A program made the position numbers and the translations under genes. DNA of 35,905 nucleotides from a virus, in IMG/VR virus record IMGVR_UViG_3300042868_002399, positions 1 to 35,905 of that record. One strand, written 5' to 3'. Numbering within the stretch: the first letter of the stretch is position 1; the number at the start of each line of letters is the position of its first letter. A model generated the notes under the pieces. The model did no database searches. It worked only from the letters and a program-made list of their open reading frames with translations, and was not told the DNA's origin. Positions 17,511 through 25,351 of this stretch are shown here, in pieces.

Positions 17511-18149
17511 ATGACACAAGCATTTAATTTAAGCCAATTGGCAAACTTGGTAAATTCATCAGGTCAGCTTGATTTATCAAGCGGTACATACAACACATTG
17601 CCCGCAACTGCATTGCCAACATCAGGCGTTACGGCAGGTTCATACACAAACGCCAATGTAACAGTTGATAATAAAGGGCGTATTACATCAGCTTCAAACG
17701 GTTTGGCGGGTATTAAACAAATTATTAGCGTATCAAAACCTGATAGTTTTACATCAACAAGCGGAAGTTATACAGATATTTTAGGTTTATCTGCCACCAT
17801 TACACCTTCTTTAACAACAAGCAAAATATTAGTATTAATAAGCGTGAATGTATCAGCACAAGACAACTGTGCTAGTTCATTAAGATTATTGAGGGGCACA
17901 ACAGAAATTGGCGGTACAAGCGGAACAAATGGTGGTTTTGCCACATTTGGTGCACCGTCATTTTTCCGTGGTTCAATGCAAAACATTAGTTTTGTATATT
18001 TAGACAGCCCATCAACCACAAGTTCTACTTTGTATAATGTTCAGGGAATTACTAATAATGAGTTTGCAATTAACCGTTCTATGACCAATGAAACTATTAC
18101 AGGAAGATTGGCAAATTCTACAATAACTTTGGTAGAAATTTCGTTATAA
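17511..18149 (+). CDS. Tail fibre-type structural protein
   Basis: 212 aa starting immediately after the J-like gene stop, with GGGG upstream of the ATG. The N-terminal half has the fibre motif AGSYTNANVTVDNKGRITSASNG (about residues 41-63), also found in variant form in neighbouring fibre genes. The C-terminal half is a compact beta domain (LRLLRGTTEIGG, VQGITNNEF) like small receptor-binding heads. It is probably a side fibre or tip subunit. No chaperone or enzyme motif is visible. Confidence 0.65.
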   Translation: MTQAFNLSQLANLVNSSGQLDLSSGTYNTLPATALPTSGVTAGSYTNANVTVDNKGRITSASNGLAGIKQIISVSKPDSFTSTSGSYTDILGLSATITPSLTTSKILVLISVNVSAQDNCASSLRLLRGTTEIGGTSGTNGGFATFGAPSFFRGSMQNISFVYLDSPSTTSSTLYNVQGITNNEFAINRSMTNETITGRLANSTITLVEISL

Positions 18150-18154
18150 GTAAG

Positions 18155-18172
18155 ATACAATAGTTTAAACAC
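18155..18172 (+). promoter_or_regulatory. Possible promoter element after the fibre gene
   Basis: GATACAAT followed by TTTAAACACA. The same arrangement (GATACAAT, then TTAAACACA) occurs before the YdaS-like gene at 32433-32448. TACAAT (18156-18161) resembles a -10 box, but no good -35 box lies 16-18 nt upstream. Confidence 0.3.
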
Positions 18173-18190
18173 AAAATAAGACATGATGCG

Positions 18191-18212
18191 TACCCCGTGA
18201 GTGCATGGGGTA
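18191..18212 (+). repeat. Hairpin before baseplate-type gene
   Basis: TACCCC and GGGGTA form a perfect 6-bp stem around a 10-nt loop. No T run follows, so it looks like an RNA structure in the leader of the 18237 gene rather than a terminator. Confidence 0.45.
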
Positions 18213-18236
18213 ATTAACCAAGAATTAGGGGCTATC

Positions 18237-18725
18237 ATGGCAGTTTTTAGTAAAAACACGCTGACACAAGTTAGCGGATTTGACAATCCAATTATTGCAG
18301 GTGAATTGGTATATAACCAACAAACCTATTGGAATCTGCAACTAACTGCCGAAGATGGTACAACGCCTGTTAATTTAACAGGTGCAACCATTGATGCCCA
18401 AATCATCCGTAGAACATTAACTAATGTGCAAGATACCCGTTATGGCTTATCTTTTGACATTAGCAATTACACGCCTACACCTACTGCAATCCCACTAACT
18501 ATTACAAACCGTGACAACGCCACAGGTTCATTTACATTAGTAATTGATTCTGATGCTTGGGGTTTAGTAACAAGTGATGACCAAATGGCTATTAATTCAG
18601 TTAATGGTGCAGGTTTTTCAGGGCGTATCAAAATCAGTTTTGCATCATCAGGTTCACAGCCTGCTGAAGATAACATTATTTTCTTGCTTTTCTTAGTTCG
18701 TTCAGACGGCATTGTAAAAGTTTAA
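18237..18725 (+). CDS. Baseplate/tail-associated Ig-like protein
   Basis: 162 aa from ATG 18237, chosen because AGGGG lies 5 nt upstream; an in-frame ATG at 18201 has no such site and falls in the hairpin. The sequence is a beta-sandwich type (TYWNLQLTAEDGTTPVNLTGATIDAQIIRR, later GSFTLVIDSDAW), resembling N-terminal domains of BppU-like upper baseplate proteins that plug fibres onto the tail. This is a fold-level resemblance only. It sits among fibre genes. Confidence 0.55.
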   Translation: MAVFSKNTLTQVSGFDNPIIAGELVYNQQTYWNLQLTAEDGTTPVNLTGATIDAQIIRRTLTNVQDTRYGLSFDISNYTPTPTAIPLTITNRDNATGSFTLVIDSDAWGLVTSDDQMAINSVNGAGFSGRIKISFASSGSQPAEDNIIFLLFLVRSDGIVKV

Positions 18726-18735
18726 GGGGGCAGAC

Positions 18736-19029
18736 ATGGCAAGGTTAAATGTCAATGCTGTACCTAGTAACACAACAGTTACAGTACAAGATGGAAATAA
18801 CATAACTGCCAATATACAAGGCGGTAATAATGTTAATGTCACCGTTACGCCAACGCCAAAACAGGTAATACAAATTAATCGTGGTGTTGCGGGTAAAGAT
18901 GGCGGTGATGAAATTGGCGGGTATCCCGTAGTTATTACGGATGCACAAAGATATGATGTTTTAATGTTTGGCGTAGGTGAATGGGTGAATACCCCACAAA
19001 CCGAAGTTACTGATGGTGGCAATTTCTAA
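18736..19029 (+). CDS. Small fibre-associated protein
   Basis: 97 aa, with an N-terminal Asn/Val/Thr-rich beta segment (two NNxTxxxQGGNN-like turns), then a possible collagen-like or trimer start GVAGKDGGDEIGG, and an end with RYDVLMFGVGEWVNTP. The latter resembles the ADGDVLVYDGTKWVN segments common in phage fibre proteins. GGGGG precedes the ATG. It is likely a short trimeric fibre piece. Function inferred from context and composition. Confidence 0.55.
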   Translation: MARLNVNAVPSNTTVTVQDGNNITANIQGGNNVNVTVTPTPKQVIQINRGVAGKDGGDEIGGYPVVITDAQRYDVLMFGVGEWVNTPQTEVTDGGNF

Positions 19030-19045
19030 TTAGGGGTATTAAATC

Positions 19046-20257
19046 ATGGCAAATACAATTCGCATTAAAAGACGGGCAAGTAGTGGTGGGGCAGGTGCAC
19101 CAACTTCATTAGAAAACGCAGAATTAGCGTTTAACGAAGCAAGCAATATTTTGTACTATGGTACAGGTACAGGTGGTGCAGGCGGTACAGCAACTTCAAT
19201 TATTGCTATTGGCGGTAACGGTGCTTTTGTTGATACATCAACTACACAAACAGTTGGCGGTACTAAAACATTTAGTAACACAATTGTTGGTTCAGTATCA
19301 GGTAATGCAGGCACAGCAACAGCTTTAGCAACTGCCCGTGATATTTCATTATCAGGTGATGCAACAGGTACAGCATCATTTGACGGTACTGCAAATGCAA
19401 CAATTAGCACAACATTAGCAACTGTTAACAGCAATGTGGGCACTTACACAAAGGTAACCATTAACGCTAAAGGTTTAGCAACGGCAGGTTCACAGGCATC
19501 ATTGTCAGATTTATCTGCCCCAACAGGTTCATTTAGCTTTAACAGTCAGTTACTAACAAACTTGGCTGACCCTGTTAATGCCCAAGATGCAACCACAAAA
19601 TCTTATGTTGACAGCGTTGCCCAAGGTTTAAACATTAAAGCATCAGTTTTTGCAACCACAACAGGCAACATTACATTGTCAGGTTTGGGAACACAGGCAG
19701 GTGGTGATTGGACTTCATCATTAACCGCAGGTGACCGTGTATTGGTTAAAAACCAAACATCAAGCCAAAACAACGGTATTTATATTGCTGATGCAAGCAC
19801 ATGGACACGCAGTTCAGATGCAAACACATGGAATGAATTAATTTCAGCATTTACATTTGTACAGACAGGTGCAACTGAAGCTGATACAGGTTGGGTATGT
19901 ACTGTTGATGCGGGTGGAACATTAGGTACAACACCTATTACATGGACACAGTTTAGCGGTGCGGGTACTTATGAAGCAGGCACAGGTTTAACGCTAACAG
20001 GCAACACATTTAGCATTACCAATACTGCCGTTACAGCAGGTTCATACGGTTCAGCAAGTGAAACATTGACTGCAACTGTAAATGCACAAGGTCAAATTAC
20101 AGCTTTGGCTGACACGCCTATTGCAATTGCTAACACACAAGTTAGCGGTTTAGGCACAATGTCAACACAAAATGCAAATAATGTGGCAATTACAGGCGGT
20201 TCAGTTACAAACTTGACCACATTTGACGGCATTACAATTGATGGTGGTACATTTTAA
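19046..20257 (+). CDS. Tail fibre protein with repeat motifs
   Basis: 403 aa. N-terminal MANTIRIKRRASSGGAGAP and AELAFNEASNILYYGTG form the virion-attachment module seen at the start of many phage fibres. The central region has GNAGTATALATARDISLSGDATG, a frequent fibre repeat, and LTNLADPVNAQDATTKSYVDS, a typical trimer-forming connector. Fibre motifs of the type YTKVTINAKGLATAG and TATVNAQGQITAL occur twice (about residues 133-150 and 339-355). AGGGG precedes the ATG. No enzymatic domain is visible. It probably forms a side fibre together with the following adhesin. Confidence 0.75.
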   Translation: MANTIRIKRRASSGGAGAPTSLENAELAFNEASNILYYGTGTGGAGGTATSIIAIGGNGAFVDTSTTQTVGGTKTFSNTIVGSVSGNAGTATALATARDISLSGDATGTASFDGTANATISTTLATVNSNVGTYTKVTINAKGLATAGSQASLSDLSAPTGSFSFNSQLLTNLADPVNAQDATTKSYVDSVAQGLNIKASVFATTTGNITLSGLGTQAGGDWTSSLTAGDRVLVKNQTSSQNNGIYIADASTWTRSSDANTWNELISAFTFVQTGATEADTGWVCTVDAGGTLGTTPITWTQFSGAGTYEAGTGLTLTGNTFSITNTAVTAGSYGSASETLTATVNAQGQITALADTPIAIANTQVSGLGTMSTQNANNVAITGGSVTNLTTFDGITIDGGTF

Positions 20258-20265
20258 TTAACCCT

Positions 20266-20275
20266 GCTATATAGC
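20266..20275. repeat. Palindrome before the adhesin gene
   Basis: GCTATATAGC is a perfect 10-bp palindrome. Fifteen bases further on, AGGG (20281-20284), which would be the ribosome site of the next gene, can pair with CCCT (20289-20292). This is a possible translational control leader; stems are short, so the effect is uncertain. Confidence 0.35.
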
Positions 20276-20292
20276 GGAAAAGGGAAAGCCCT

Positions 20293-22455
20293 ATGGCTAA
20301 CAAAATTATTCTGAAGAAAACATCAACGGCATCAAAAGTGCCGTTGTCAACTGACCTTGAAGTTGGTGAAATTGCCGTTAACTTGGCTGACCAAAAACTG
20401 TATTCTAAAAATGCAGGCGGTACTGTTATTTTGGTTGGTCAAGGCGTAGGTGGTTCAGGTACAGTTACTAGCGTAGGAATAACCCCAAGTACAGGCGTTA
20501 CAGTTAGCGGTAGCCCTGTAACAACAAGCGGTAACATTACCGTTGGTTTAAGCACAAAATTAACTGCTATTGAAAATTTATCAGGGGCAGGGTTTATTAC
20601 ACAAAACGGTTCAGGTGCTATTGCAGGCAGAACAATACAGGCAGGTACAGGTATATCTGTTGCACATGGTAACGGTTCATCACAAGACCCTATAATTACA
20701 AATAGTGACCTTGGTTCAAGTCAAAATATATTTAAAAATATTGCTGTATCAGGTCAATCAACAGTAGTTGCTGATAGCAATAACGACACGGTTACTTTGG
20801 CAAACGGAACAGGTGTAAGCATTACAACAAATGCAACAACTGACACGGTTACTTTTACAAATACAGCCCCTGACCAAACTGTTGTTTTAACAGCAGGTAC
20901 AGGAATTAGTACATCAGGCACTTATCCAAACTTTACTATCACTAATACAGGTGCTGTTTATGATGCTTCAACTGCATCAACAGGGTTTTTTGCTTTGCCT
21001 GTTGGCACAACCGCACAAAGACCTGTATCACCTGCAAACGGTTATACACGCATAAATACAACTTTAGGTGTTATTGAATGTTACATAAGTGGTGTTTGGA
21101 AAATTGTAAGTGCTTTTACTGCACCTGATGCACCGACTATTGGCACAGCAACTGCAACAGGTTCAACAACTGCATCAGTTACTTACACAGCACCTGCTAA
21201 CAATGGCGGTTCACCAATCACATCATATACTGCCGTTTCAAGCCCTAGCGGTATTACAGCAACAGTTTCACAATCAGGTTCAGGCACAATAAATGTGACG
21301 GGTTTAAGTAGTGGTGTTGCTTATACATTTACAGTTTATGCAACTAATTTGGCAGGCAATAGTGCATCAAGTTCAGCAAGTAACAGCATCACAACATGGA
21401 CTGTGCCTGATGCACCAACAATAGGTACTGCAACTGCAACAGGGGCAACAACCGCAACGGTTACTTATACAGCACCTGCCAATAATGGCGGTACAGCAAT
21501 CACATCATATACAGCAATATCAACGCCAAGCAACATTACAGGCACAGTTTCACAATCAGGTTCAGGAACAATTACAGTTTCAGGATTAACTGAAAACACG
21601 GCTTATACATTCAAGGTATATGCAACCAACGCTGTTGGTAATTCTGCACAAAGTTCAGCAAGTAATTCAATTACAACCCCATTTGGGAATTACACCGTTC
21701 AATATTTATCTGTTGCAGGCGGTGGTGGCGGTGGTTCTTATGGTGGTGGTGCAGGTGCAGGCGGTTATATATCATCATCATTTACTGCAATTAGGGGTAC
21801 AGGTTATACCGCAACAGTTGGCGGTGGCGGTGCGGGGGCAACATCACACGGTTCATACGGTGGTAATGGCGGTAATTCACAGTTTGCAGGCGGTACAACA
21901 TCCGTTGGCGGTGGTGCAGGTGGCAAATATCAAGGTGCAGGTTTAAGTGGCGGTTCAGGCGGTGGCGGTGGTGGTGATGCAGGACTTACCGCAGGCGGTT
22001 CAGGTACATCAGGTCAAGGTAACGCAGGCGGTACGGGGGCAGATGCTTACCGTAGGGCAGGTGGCGGTGGCGGTGCAGGTGCAACAGGTACAAGCGGAAA
22101 TTCAACGCCTAACGGTGGCATTGGTTTGCAATGGTTAAATGGCACATATTACGCAGGTGGCGGTGGCGGTGGTGGCATTAACGGTGGTGGTGCAGGTGCA
22201 GGCGGTACAGGTGGTGGCGGTGCAGGTACTTATGGTGACCCTGCCCCAAGCCCCGCAGGTTCAGGTACAGCAAACACGGGTGGCGGTGGTGGCGGTAAAG
22301 GCGGTGGCGGTAGTGGTTCAGGTGGTGCAGGTGGTTCAGGAGTTGTTATTGTTCGTTACCAAAGTGCTGTGCAAAAAGGTTCAGGTGGCACAGTAACAAG
22401 TGCAGGTGGTTATTACTATCACACATTTACATCATCAGGCACATTTACAGCATAG
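20293..22455 (+). CDS. Tail adhesin: fibronectin-III repeats and glycine-rich tip
   Basis: 720 aa. The N-terminus (MANKIILKKTSTASKVP, then LEVGEIAVNLADQKLYSK) is a common phage fibre attachment module. A beta-repeat stem is followed by two tandem fibronectin type III domains (about residues 278-371 and 372-461, start PDAPTIGTATATG) and a glycine-rich domain (about 470-685) with GGGGGG and GAGAGG runs. It ends in GGSGVVIVRY and HTFTSSGTFTA, the signature end of glycine-rich phage and bacterial adhesins. The glycine-rich part is the likely receptor-binding tip. Start AGGG is partly in a small hairpin. Confidence 0.82.
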   Translation: MANKIILKKTSTASKVPLSTDLEVGEIAVNLADQKLYSKNAGGTVILVGQGVGGSGTVTSVGITPSTGVTVSGSPVTTSGNITVGLSTKLTAIENLSGAGFITQNGSGAIAGRTIQAGTGISVAHGNGSSQDPIITNSDLGSSQNIFKNIAVSGQSTVVADSNNDTVTLANGTGVSITTNATTDTVTFTNTAPDQTVVLTAGTGISTSGTYPNFTITNTGAVYDASTASTGFFALPVGTTAQRPVSPANGYTRINTTLGVIECYISGVWKIVSAFTAPDAPTIGTATATGSTTASVTYTAPANNGGSPITSYTAVSSPSGITATVSQSGSGTINVTGLSSGVAYTFTVYATNLAGNSASSSASNSITTWTVPDAPTIGTATATGATTATVTYTAPANNGGTAITSYTAISTPSNITGTVSQSGSGTITVSGLTENTAYTFKVYATNAVGNSAQSSASNSITTPFGNYTVQYLSVAGGGGGGSYGGGAGAGGYISSSFTAIRGTGYTATVGGGGAGATSHGSYGGNGGNSQFAGGTTSVGGGAGGKYQGAGLSGGSGGGGGGDAGLTAGGSGTSGQGNAGGTGADAYRRAGGGGGAGATGTSGNSTPNGGIGLQWLNGTYYAGGGGGGGINGGGAGAGGTGGGGAGTYGDPAPSPAGSGTANTGGGGGGKGGGGSGSGGAGGSGVVIVRYQSAVQKGSGGTVTSAGGYYYHTFTSSGTFTA
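21124..21687 (+). repeat. Tandem fibronectin-III coding repeat, period 282 bp
   Basis: CCTGATGCACC occurs at 21124 and 21406, and the two 94-codon units are similar along their length (for example GCAACTGCAACAGG and ACAGCACCTGC blocks in both). This is a recent internal duplication or recombination product inside the adhesin. Confidence 0.8.
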
Positions 22456-22464
22456 GAAAATAAA

Positions 22465-22842
22465 ATGGCACATTTTGCAAAAGTCAGGGATGGATTTGTT
22501 GTTGATGTAATCGTTGCTGAACCCGAATTTTTCCAAACATTTGTGGATTCATCAGCAGGCGAATGGATACAAACAAGTTACAACACAAGGGGTGGCGTTC
22601 ATTATGACCCCAATACAGGTTTACCATCAGCAGACCAATCTAAAGCATTAAGAAAGAATTATGCGGGTATTGGGTATGTTTATGACCGTCAACTTGATGC
22701 GTTTTATGAAAAACAAAGATGGGCAAGTTGGGTATTAGACCCTGAAACTTGTTTATGGCAACCCCCAATACTTTATCCTAATGATAACAAAACTTATGAT
22801 TGGGATGAAACAAATCAAACTTGGGTTAACTTATACGATTAA
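22465..22842 (+). CDS. Conserved phage protein, fibre-associated
   Basis: 125 aa beginning MAHFAKVRDGFVVDVIVAE, with EWIQTSYN, LRKNYAGIGYVYD and SWVLDPETCLWQPP. This pattern is known to me from many aquatic tailed phages, usually next to tail fibre genes and of unknown function. It is rich in Trp and Tyr and has the look of a small beta protein, possibly a fibre chaperone or tip cap. GGAAA precedes the ATG. It directly follows the adhesin, which fits a partner role. Confidence 0.65.
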   Translation: MAHFAKVRDGFVVDVIVAEPEFFQTFVDSSAGEWIQTSYNTRGGVHYDPNTGLPSADQSKALRKNYAGIGYVYDRQLDAFYEKQRWASWVLDPETCLWQPPILYPNDNKTYDWDETNQTWVNLYD

Positions 22843-22854
22843 TAGGATGTAAAA

Positions 22855-23082
22855 ATGTCATACGATTTTGACCCAATTAAATATGGGGTGCTTTGGCAAA
22901 AAGTTGAAAGTTATGAAGATAAATTCAATGAAATGTCAAAAAAAATGGATAAGATGGAATCTAACATTGAAAAACTGTTAGAAAATCAAGCCCATCAAAA
23001 AGGGGCAAGTTGGTTGGCAATTGGTATGTTATCCGTGTTAAGTACCATTGGTGGTTGGGTATTGCATTGGTGGTCAAAATGA
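22855..23082 (+). CDS. Coiled-coil membrane protein, XhlA-like lysis accessory
   Basis: 75 aa: a Lys/Glu/Met-rich coiled coil (about residues 15-45) followed by one C-terminal transmembrane helix (about 52-72) and a short tail HWWSK. This layout matches haemolysin XhlA-like proteins found in phage lysis cassettes. The stop overlaps the next start (ATGA). AGGATG precedes the ATG. A role in lysis or holin regulation is inferred. Confidence 0.6.
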   Translation: MSYDFDPIKYGVLWQKVESYEDKFNEMSKKMDKMESNIEKLLENQAHQKGASWLAIGMLSVLSTIGGWVLHWWSK

Positions 23083-23561
23083 GAGAAATATTATTTATTT
23101 GGGCTGTGTTGATTGGCGTAGGATTTGCGTATTCAGCAAAAGCACAAGACACCAACATGAATATGCGTTATTCAGGTCAGCCCGTACCTAGTGCGGTTGC
23201 CCCTAGTATGTCAGCATTTAGCCAAGATGTTTGCGGTATTCCCGTAAGCGGTGCAATTCAGTCAACTGTTATTGGTGTTTCAGGCGGTAGTGTTTATATT
23301 GATAAAAACTGTGTATCGTTGAAATGGGCGAAGTTTTACAATGATGCAGGTTTAAAAGTAACCGCAGTATCAATTGCTTGCCAAGCCCACGAAGATAATT
23401 GGTATGCAATGGAAATGGCAGGTACGCCATGCCCTATTGGTGGTGCAGTAGGTGATTCAGCCCGTCAAGCGTGGTACAAACTTTATCCTGAAAGATTTAC
23501 AAAATTATATGGTAAAGATTTTAAGTTGCCTGCTATTGCTAATATTGCTGAAAGCAAATAA
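23079..23561 (+). CDS. Secreted hypothetical protein
   Basis: 160 aa from ATG 23079, which overlaps the preceding stop; this start gives a clear signal peptide (hydrophobic LFIWAVLIGVGFAYS, cleavage after AKA, about residue 22). The mature part contains four cysteines, including VCGIPVSG, NCVSLKW and IACQAHEDNW, which could form disulphides in the periplasm. No family is recognised. The last 53 nt overlap the next gene in another frame. It lies in the lysis/membrane block and may act at the envelope. Confidence 0.65.
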   Translation: MREILFIWAVLIGVGFAYSAKAQDTNMNMRYSGQPVPSAVAPSMSAFSQDVCGIPVSGAIQSTVIGVSGGSVYIDKNCVSLKWAKFYNDAGLKVTAVSIACQAHEDNWYAMEMAGTPCPIGGAVGDSARQAWYKLYPERFTKLYGKDFKLPAIANIAESK

Positions 23562-24513
23562 TGTTTGGGCAGGTTGTTATGCAAGTCAATGGCAAAACAA
23601 TCAACCAATATATTCAAGTTTGTTTGTTGACGGTGGCACATCATTACAGCAATGCCAAGCAATTGCTTGCCAAATATACCCAAGTATTAATGGATGTTAT
23701 ACCCCACCCCCACAGATTATTAGTTGTACATATTCAGCCGTCACAGAATTCCGTTCATGCCCTGTTAACTTTTCAGGCAGTCAAACATGGAAAAGCGAAA
23801 TTAATTGCCCCAATGGTCAATACGGTCAACCATTACCTAGTGGTTGGTTTAAGATTGCTGACACCTGTACACCAAACCCACCATCATGCAGAACAAGCAT
23901 AGAAACGCAGACACTAAGTTGTCAATCAGGGTACACGGGTACGATTACCCAAACAAGGTCAAGCAGTTGCCCCGACCCATACGGTCAACCTTTGTGGAAT
24001 GGTTGGGTAACATCATCAGATACTTGTGTAAAAAGTGTGACAAACCCAACAAATGTCATGTCACCAATCAGCCCCATCAGCCCCACAAATCCCACAAGTG
24101 TATTGAATCAATCCATCAACACCCCTGCCCTAACAACCCAATCCGCACCTGCAACTGTTCAACCCCAAGCGAATGTGCCGACAGCGACTATTACACCGAC
24201 ACAGACAGATACAAAGACGGAATCCAAAACAGAATCAAAGACAGAAAGCACACAGAATTCCAATAAAAATACTATGCAAACCGTAGTTGGTAACATTATT
24301 AAATTTGAAATAATTGCACAGCCAAGTATTAAGCAACCTGATTTATTCCCTATAATTAGCATAGGTCAAGCAATACCCGAAAGCATAAGACGAAACCAAG
24401 ATTTATATTTTCAGTTTATCCAAGGTGATACTGTTGATTTTGGTGGTGAACAAGACATGAGAATGAACGCCATCAAACAATTTACTTTGGAATATGAAAA
24501 TGGATTTGAATAA
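23509..24513 (+). CDS. Secreted cysteine-repeat protein
   Basis: 334 aa from ATG 23509, selected because it gives a good signal peptide (LSCLLLLILLKANNVWA); a GTG 19 codons upstream would bury it. Two related cysteine modules (about residues 73-120 and 127-173) share the pattern C..G..G...T..SS.CP..YGQPLW.GW....DTC, reminiscent of adhesin/pilus-tip cysteine repeats. A Pro/Thr/Ser/Gln linker (about 176-262, with TESKTESKTES) leads to a C-terminal domain of about 70 aa. VWAGC could be a weak lipobox. It overlaps both neighbours. It may be an envelope or virion-surface protein; function unknown. Confidence 0.65.
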   Translation: MVKILSCLLLLILLKANNVWAGCYASQWQNNQPIYSSLFVDGGTSLQQCQAIACQIYPSINGCYTPPPQIISCTYSAVTEFRSCPVNFSGSQTWKSEINCPNGQYGQPLPSGWFKIADTCTPNPPSCRTSIETQTLSCQSGYTGTITQTRSSSCPDPYGQPLWNGWVTSSDTCVKSVTNPTNVMSPISPISPTNPTSVLNQSINTPALTTQSAPATVQPQANVPTATITPTQTDTKTESKTESKTESTQNSNKNTMQTVVGNIIKFEIIAQPSIKQPDLFPIISIGQAIPESIRRNQDLYFQFIQGDTVDFGGEQDMRMNAIKQFTLEYENGFE

Positions 24514-24931
24514 AATTATTGAGTTATTTAAAAGCATCAAGGACAACCCAACGGTTATTATTGGTATTGTGTTTGCATCAATTGGTACGATTGCAAGCGG
24601 TAGTTATTACATAATTACAAAAGCCAATGAAATTAATTCAATCATTACCAACTATGATGAAACCGCAGGGCAAGCATCAAAGGCAATGCGTGAAGTTGAA
24701 TATCTGAAAGAACGGGTAAGTTCACAGGCAGAAACCATTATGAAACTGCAAGAAAAAGCAGGTGATGGTTACATGATTGCCCGTGAAGCAAAAGTGATTG
24801 CTGACAGCACACAAAAAGAATCCCGTTCAGGTATTGCAGGCATTAAGTCAGAATTGGATATACAAAACAATTCATTGCGGTCAGAAATGCAAGCGATACG
24901 CAGGGCAACCGTTAATCCATTAGGTAAATAA
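24494..24931 (+). CDS. Membrane-anchored coiled-coil protein, possible i-spanin
   Basis: 145 aa: a short cytosolic N-terminus, one transmembrane helix (about residues 20-41), and a long charged coiled coil (about 44-130). This N-in, single-TM, periplasmic coiled-coil design is that of inner-membrane spanins, which help disrupt the outer membrane, though it is also seen in other phage membrane proteins. It overlaps the previous gene by 20 nt and lies just before the holin and endolysin genes. A lipoprotein partner is not obvious. Confidence 0.5.
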   Translation: MKMDLNKIIELFKSIKDNPTVIIGIVFASIGTIASGSYYIITKANEINSIITNYDETAGQASKAMREVEYLKERVSSQAETIMKLQEKAGDGYMIAREAKVIADSTQKESRSGIAGIKSELDIQNNSLRSEMQAIRRATVNPLGK

Positions 24932-24940
24932 GGGGGCGTT

Positions 24941-25351
24941 ATGTTACCAATTACAGCATTGTTAGATGTAGGCATGAAAGTGTTAGACAAATTTATTCCT
25001 GACCCTGAAGCTAAAGCAAAAGCACAAGCGGAATTACTTAAAATGCAACAAGAAGGGCGTATTGCTGAATTAAACGCTGACAGCGTTGAAGCCCAAGAAT
25101 TAACTAAGCGTATGCAGGCAGATATGGGTAGTGATTCATGGTTATCTAAGAACATTAGACCAATGACATTGATTGCTATTCTTGGTGGTTACTTTACATT
25201 TGCCATGCTGTCAGCATTTGAAATTGAAACCAACCGTGCTTATGTAGAATTGTTAGGTCAATGGGGTATGTTGATTATGTCATTCTATTTTGGCGGTAGA
25301 ACATTAGAAAAAATTATTGATGCAAAGGCTAAAAAAGATGAATCTAAGTGA
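24941..25351 (+). CDS. Holin, 3-TM GTA-type family
   Basis: 136 aa. An amphipathic N-terminal region with FIPDPEAKAKAQAELLKMQQEG is followed by SWLSKNIRPMT and two clear transmembrane helices (about residues 74-94 and 103-118), with a third weak hydrophobic segment near the N-terminus. The sequence pattern is that of the GTA_holin_3TM family (PF11351). It forms the membrane lesion that releases or activates the endolysin. GGGGG precedes the ATG, and the 3' end overlaps the endolysin start by 14 nt. Confidence 0.82.
   Translation: MLPITALLDVGMKVLDKFIPDPEAKAKAQAELLKMQQEGRIAELNADSVEAQELTKRMQADMGSDSWLSKNIRPMTLIAILGGYFTFAMLSAFEIETNRAYVELLGQWGMLIMSFYFGGRTLEKIIDAKAKKDESK

Noticed and set aside
21620-22396. 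Three forward ORFs in the glycine-rich adhesin tip
   Set aside because: They are Val/Gln/Ala repeats produced by reading GGT/GGC repeats in another frame; no ribosome site or domain.
24181-24260. ACAGA/AAGAC-rich repeats as a possible iteron origin
   Set aside because: They encode the TESKTES low-complexity linker in frame and are explained by the protein.
23561-24266. Forward ORFs of 113 and 126 aa inside the cysteine-repeat protein gene
   Set aside because: They overlap the better supported signal-peptide gene (23509-24513), are His/Gln-rich and show no signal, lipobox or ribosome site.
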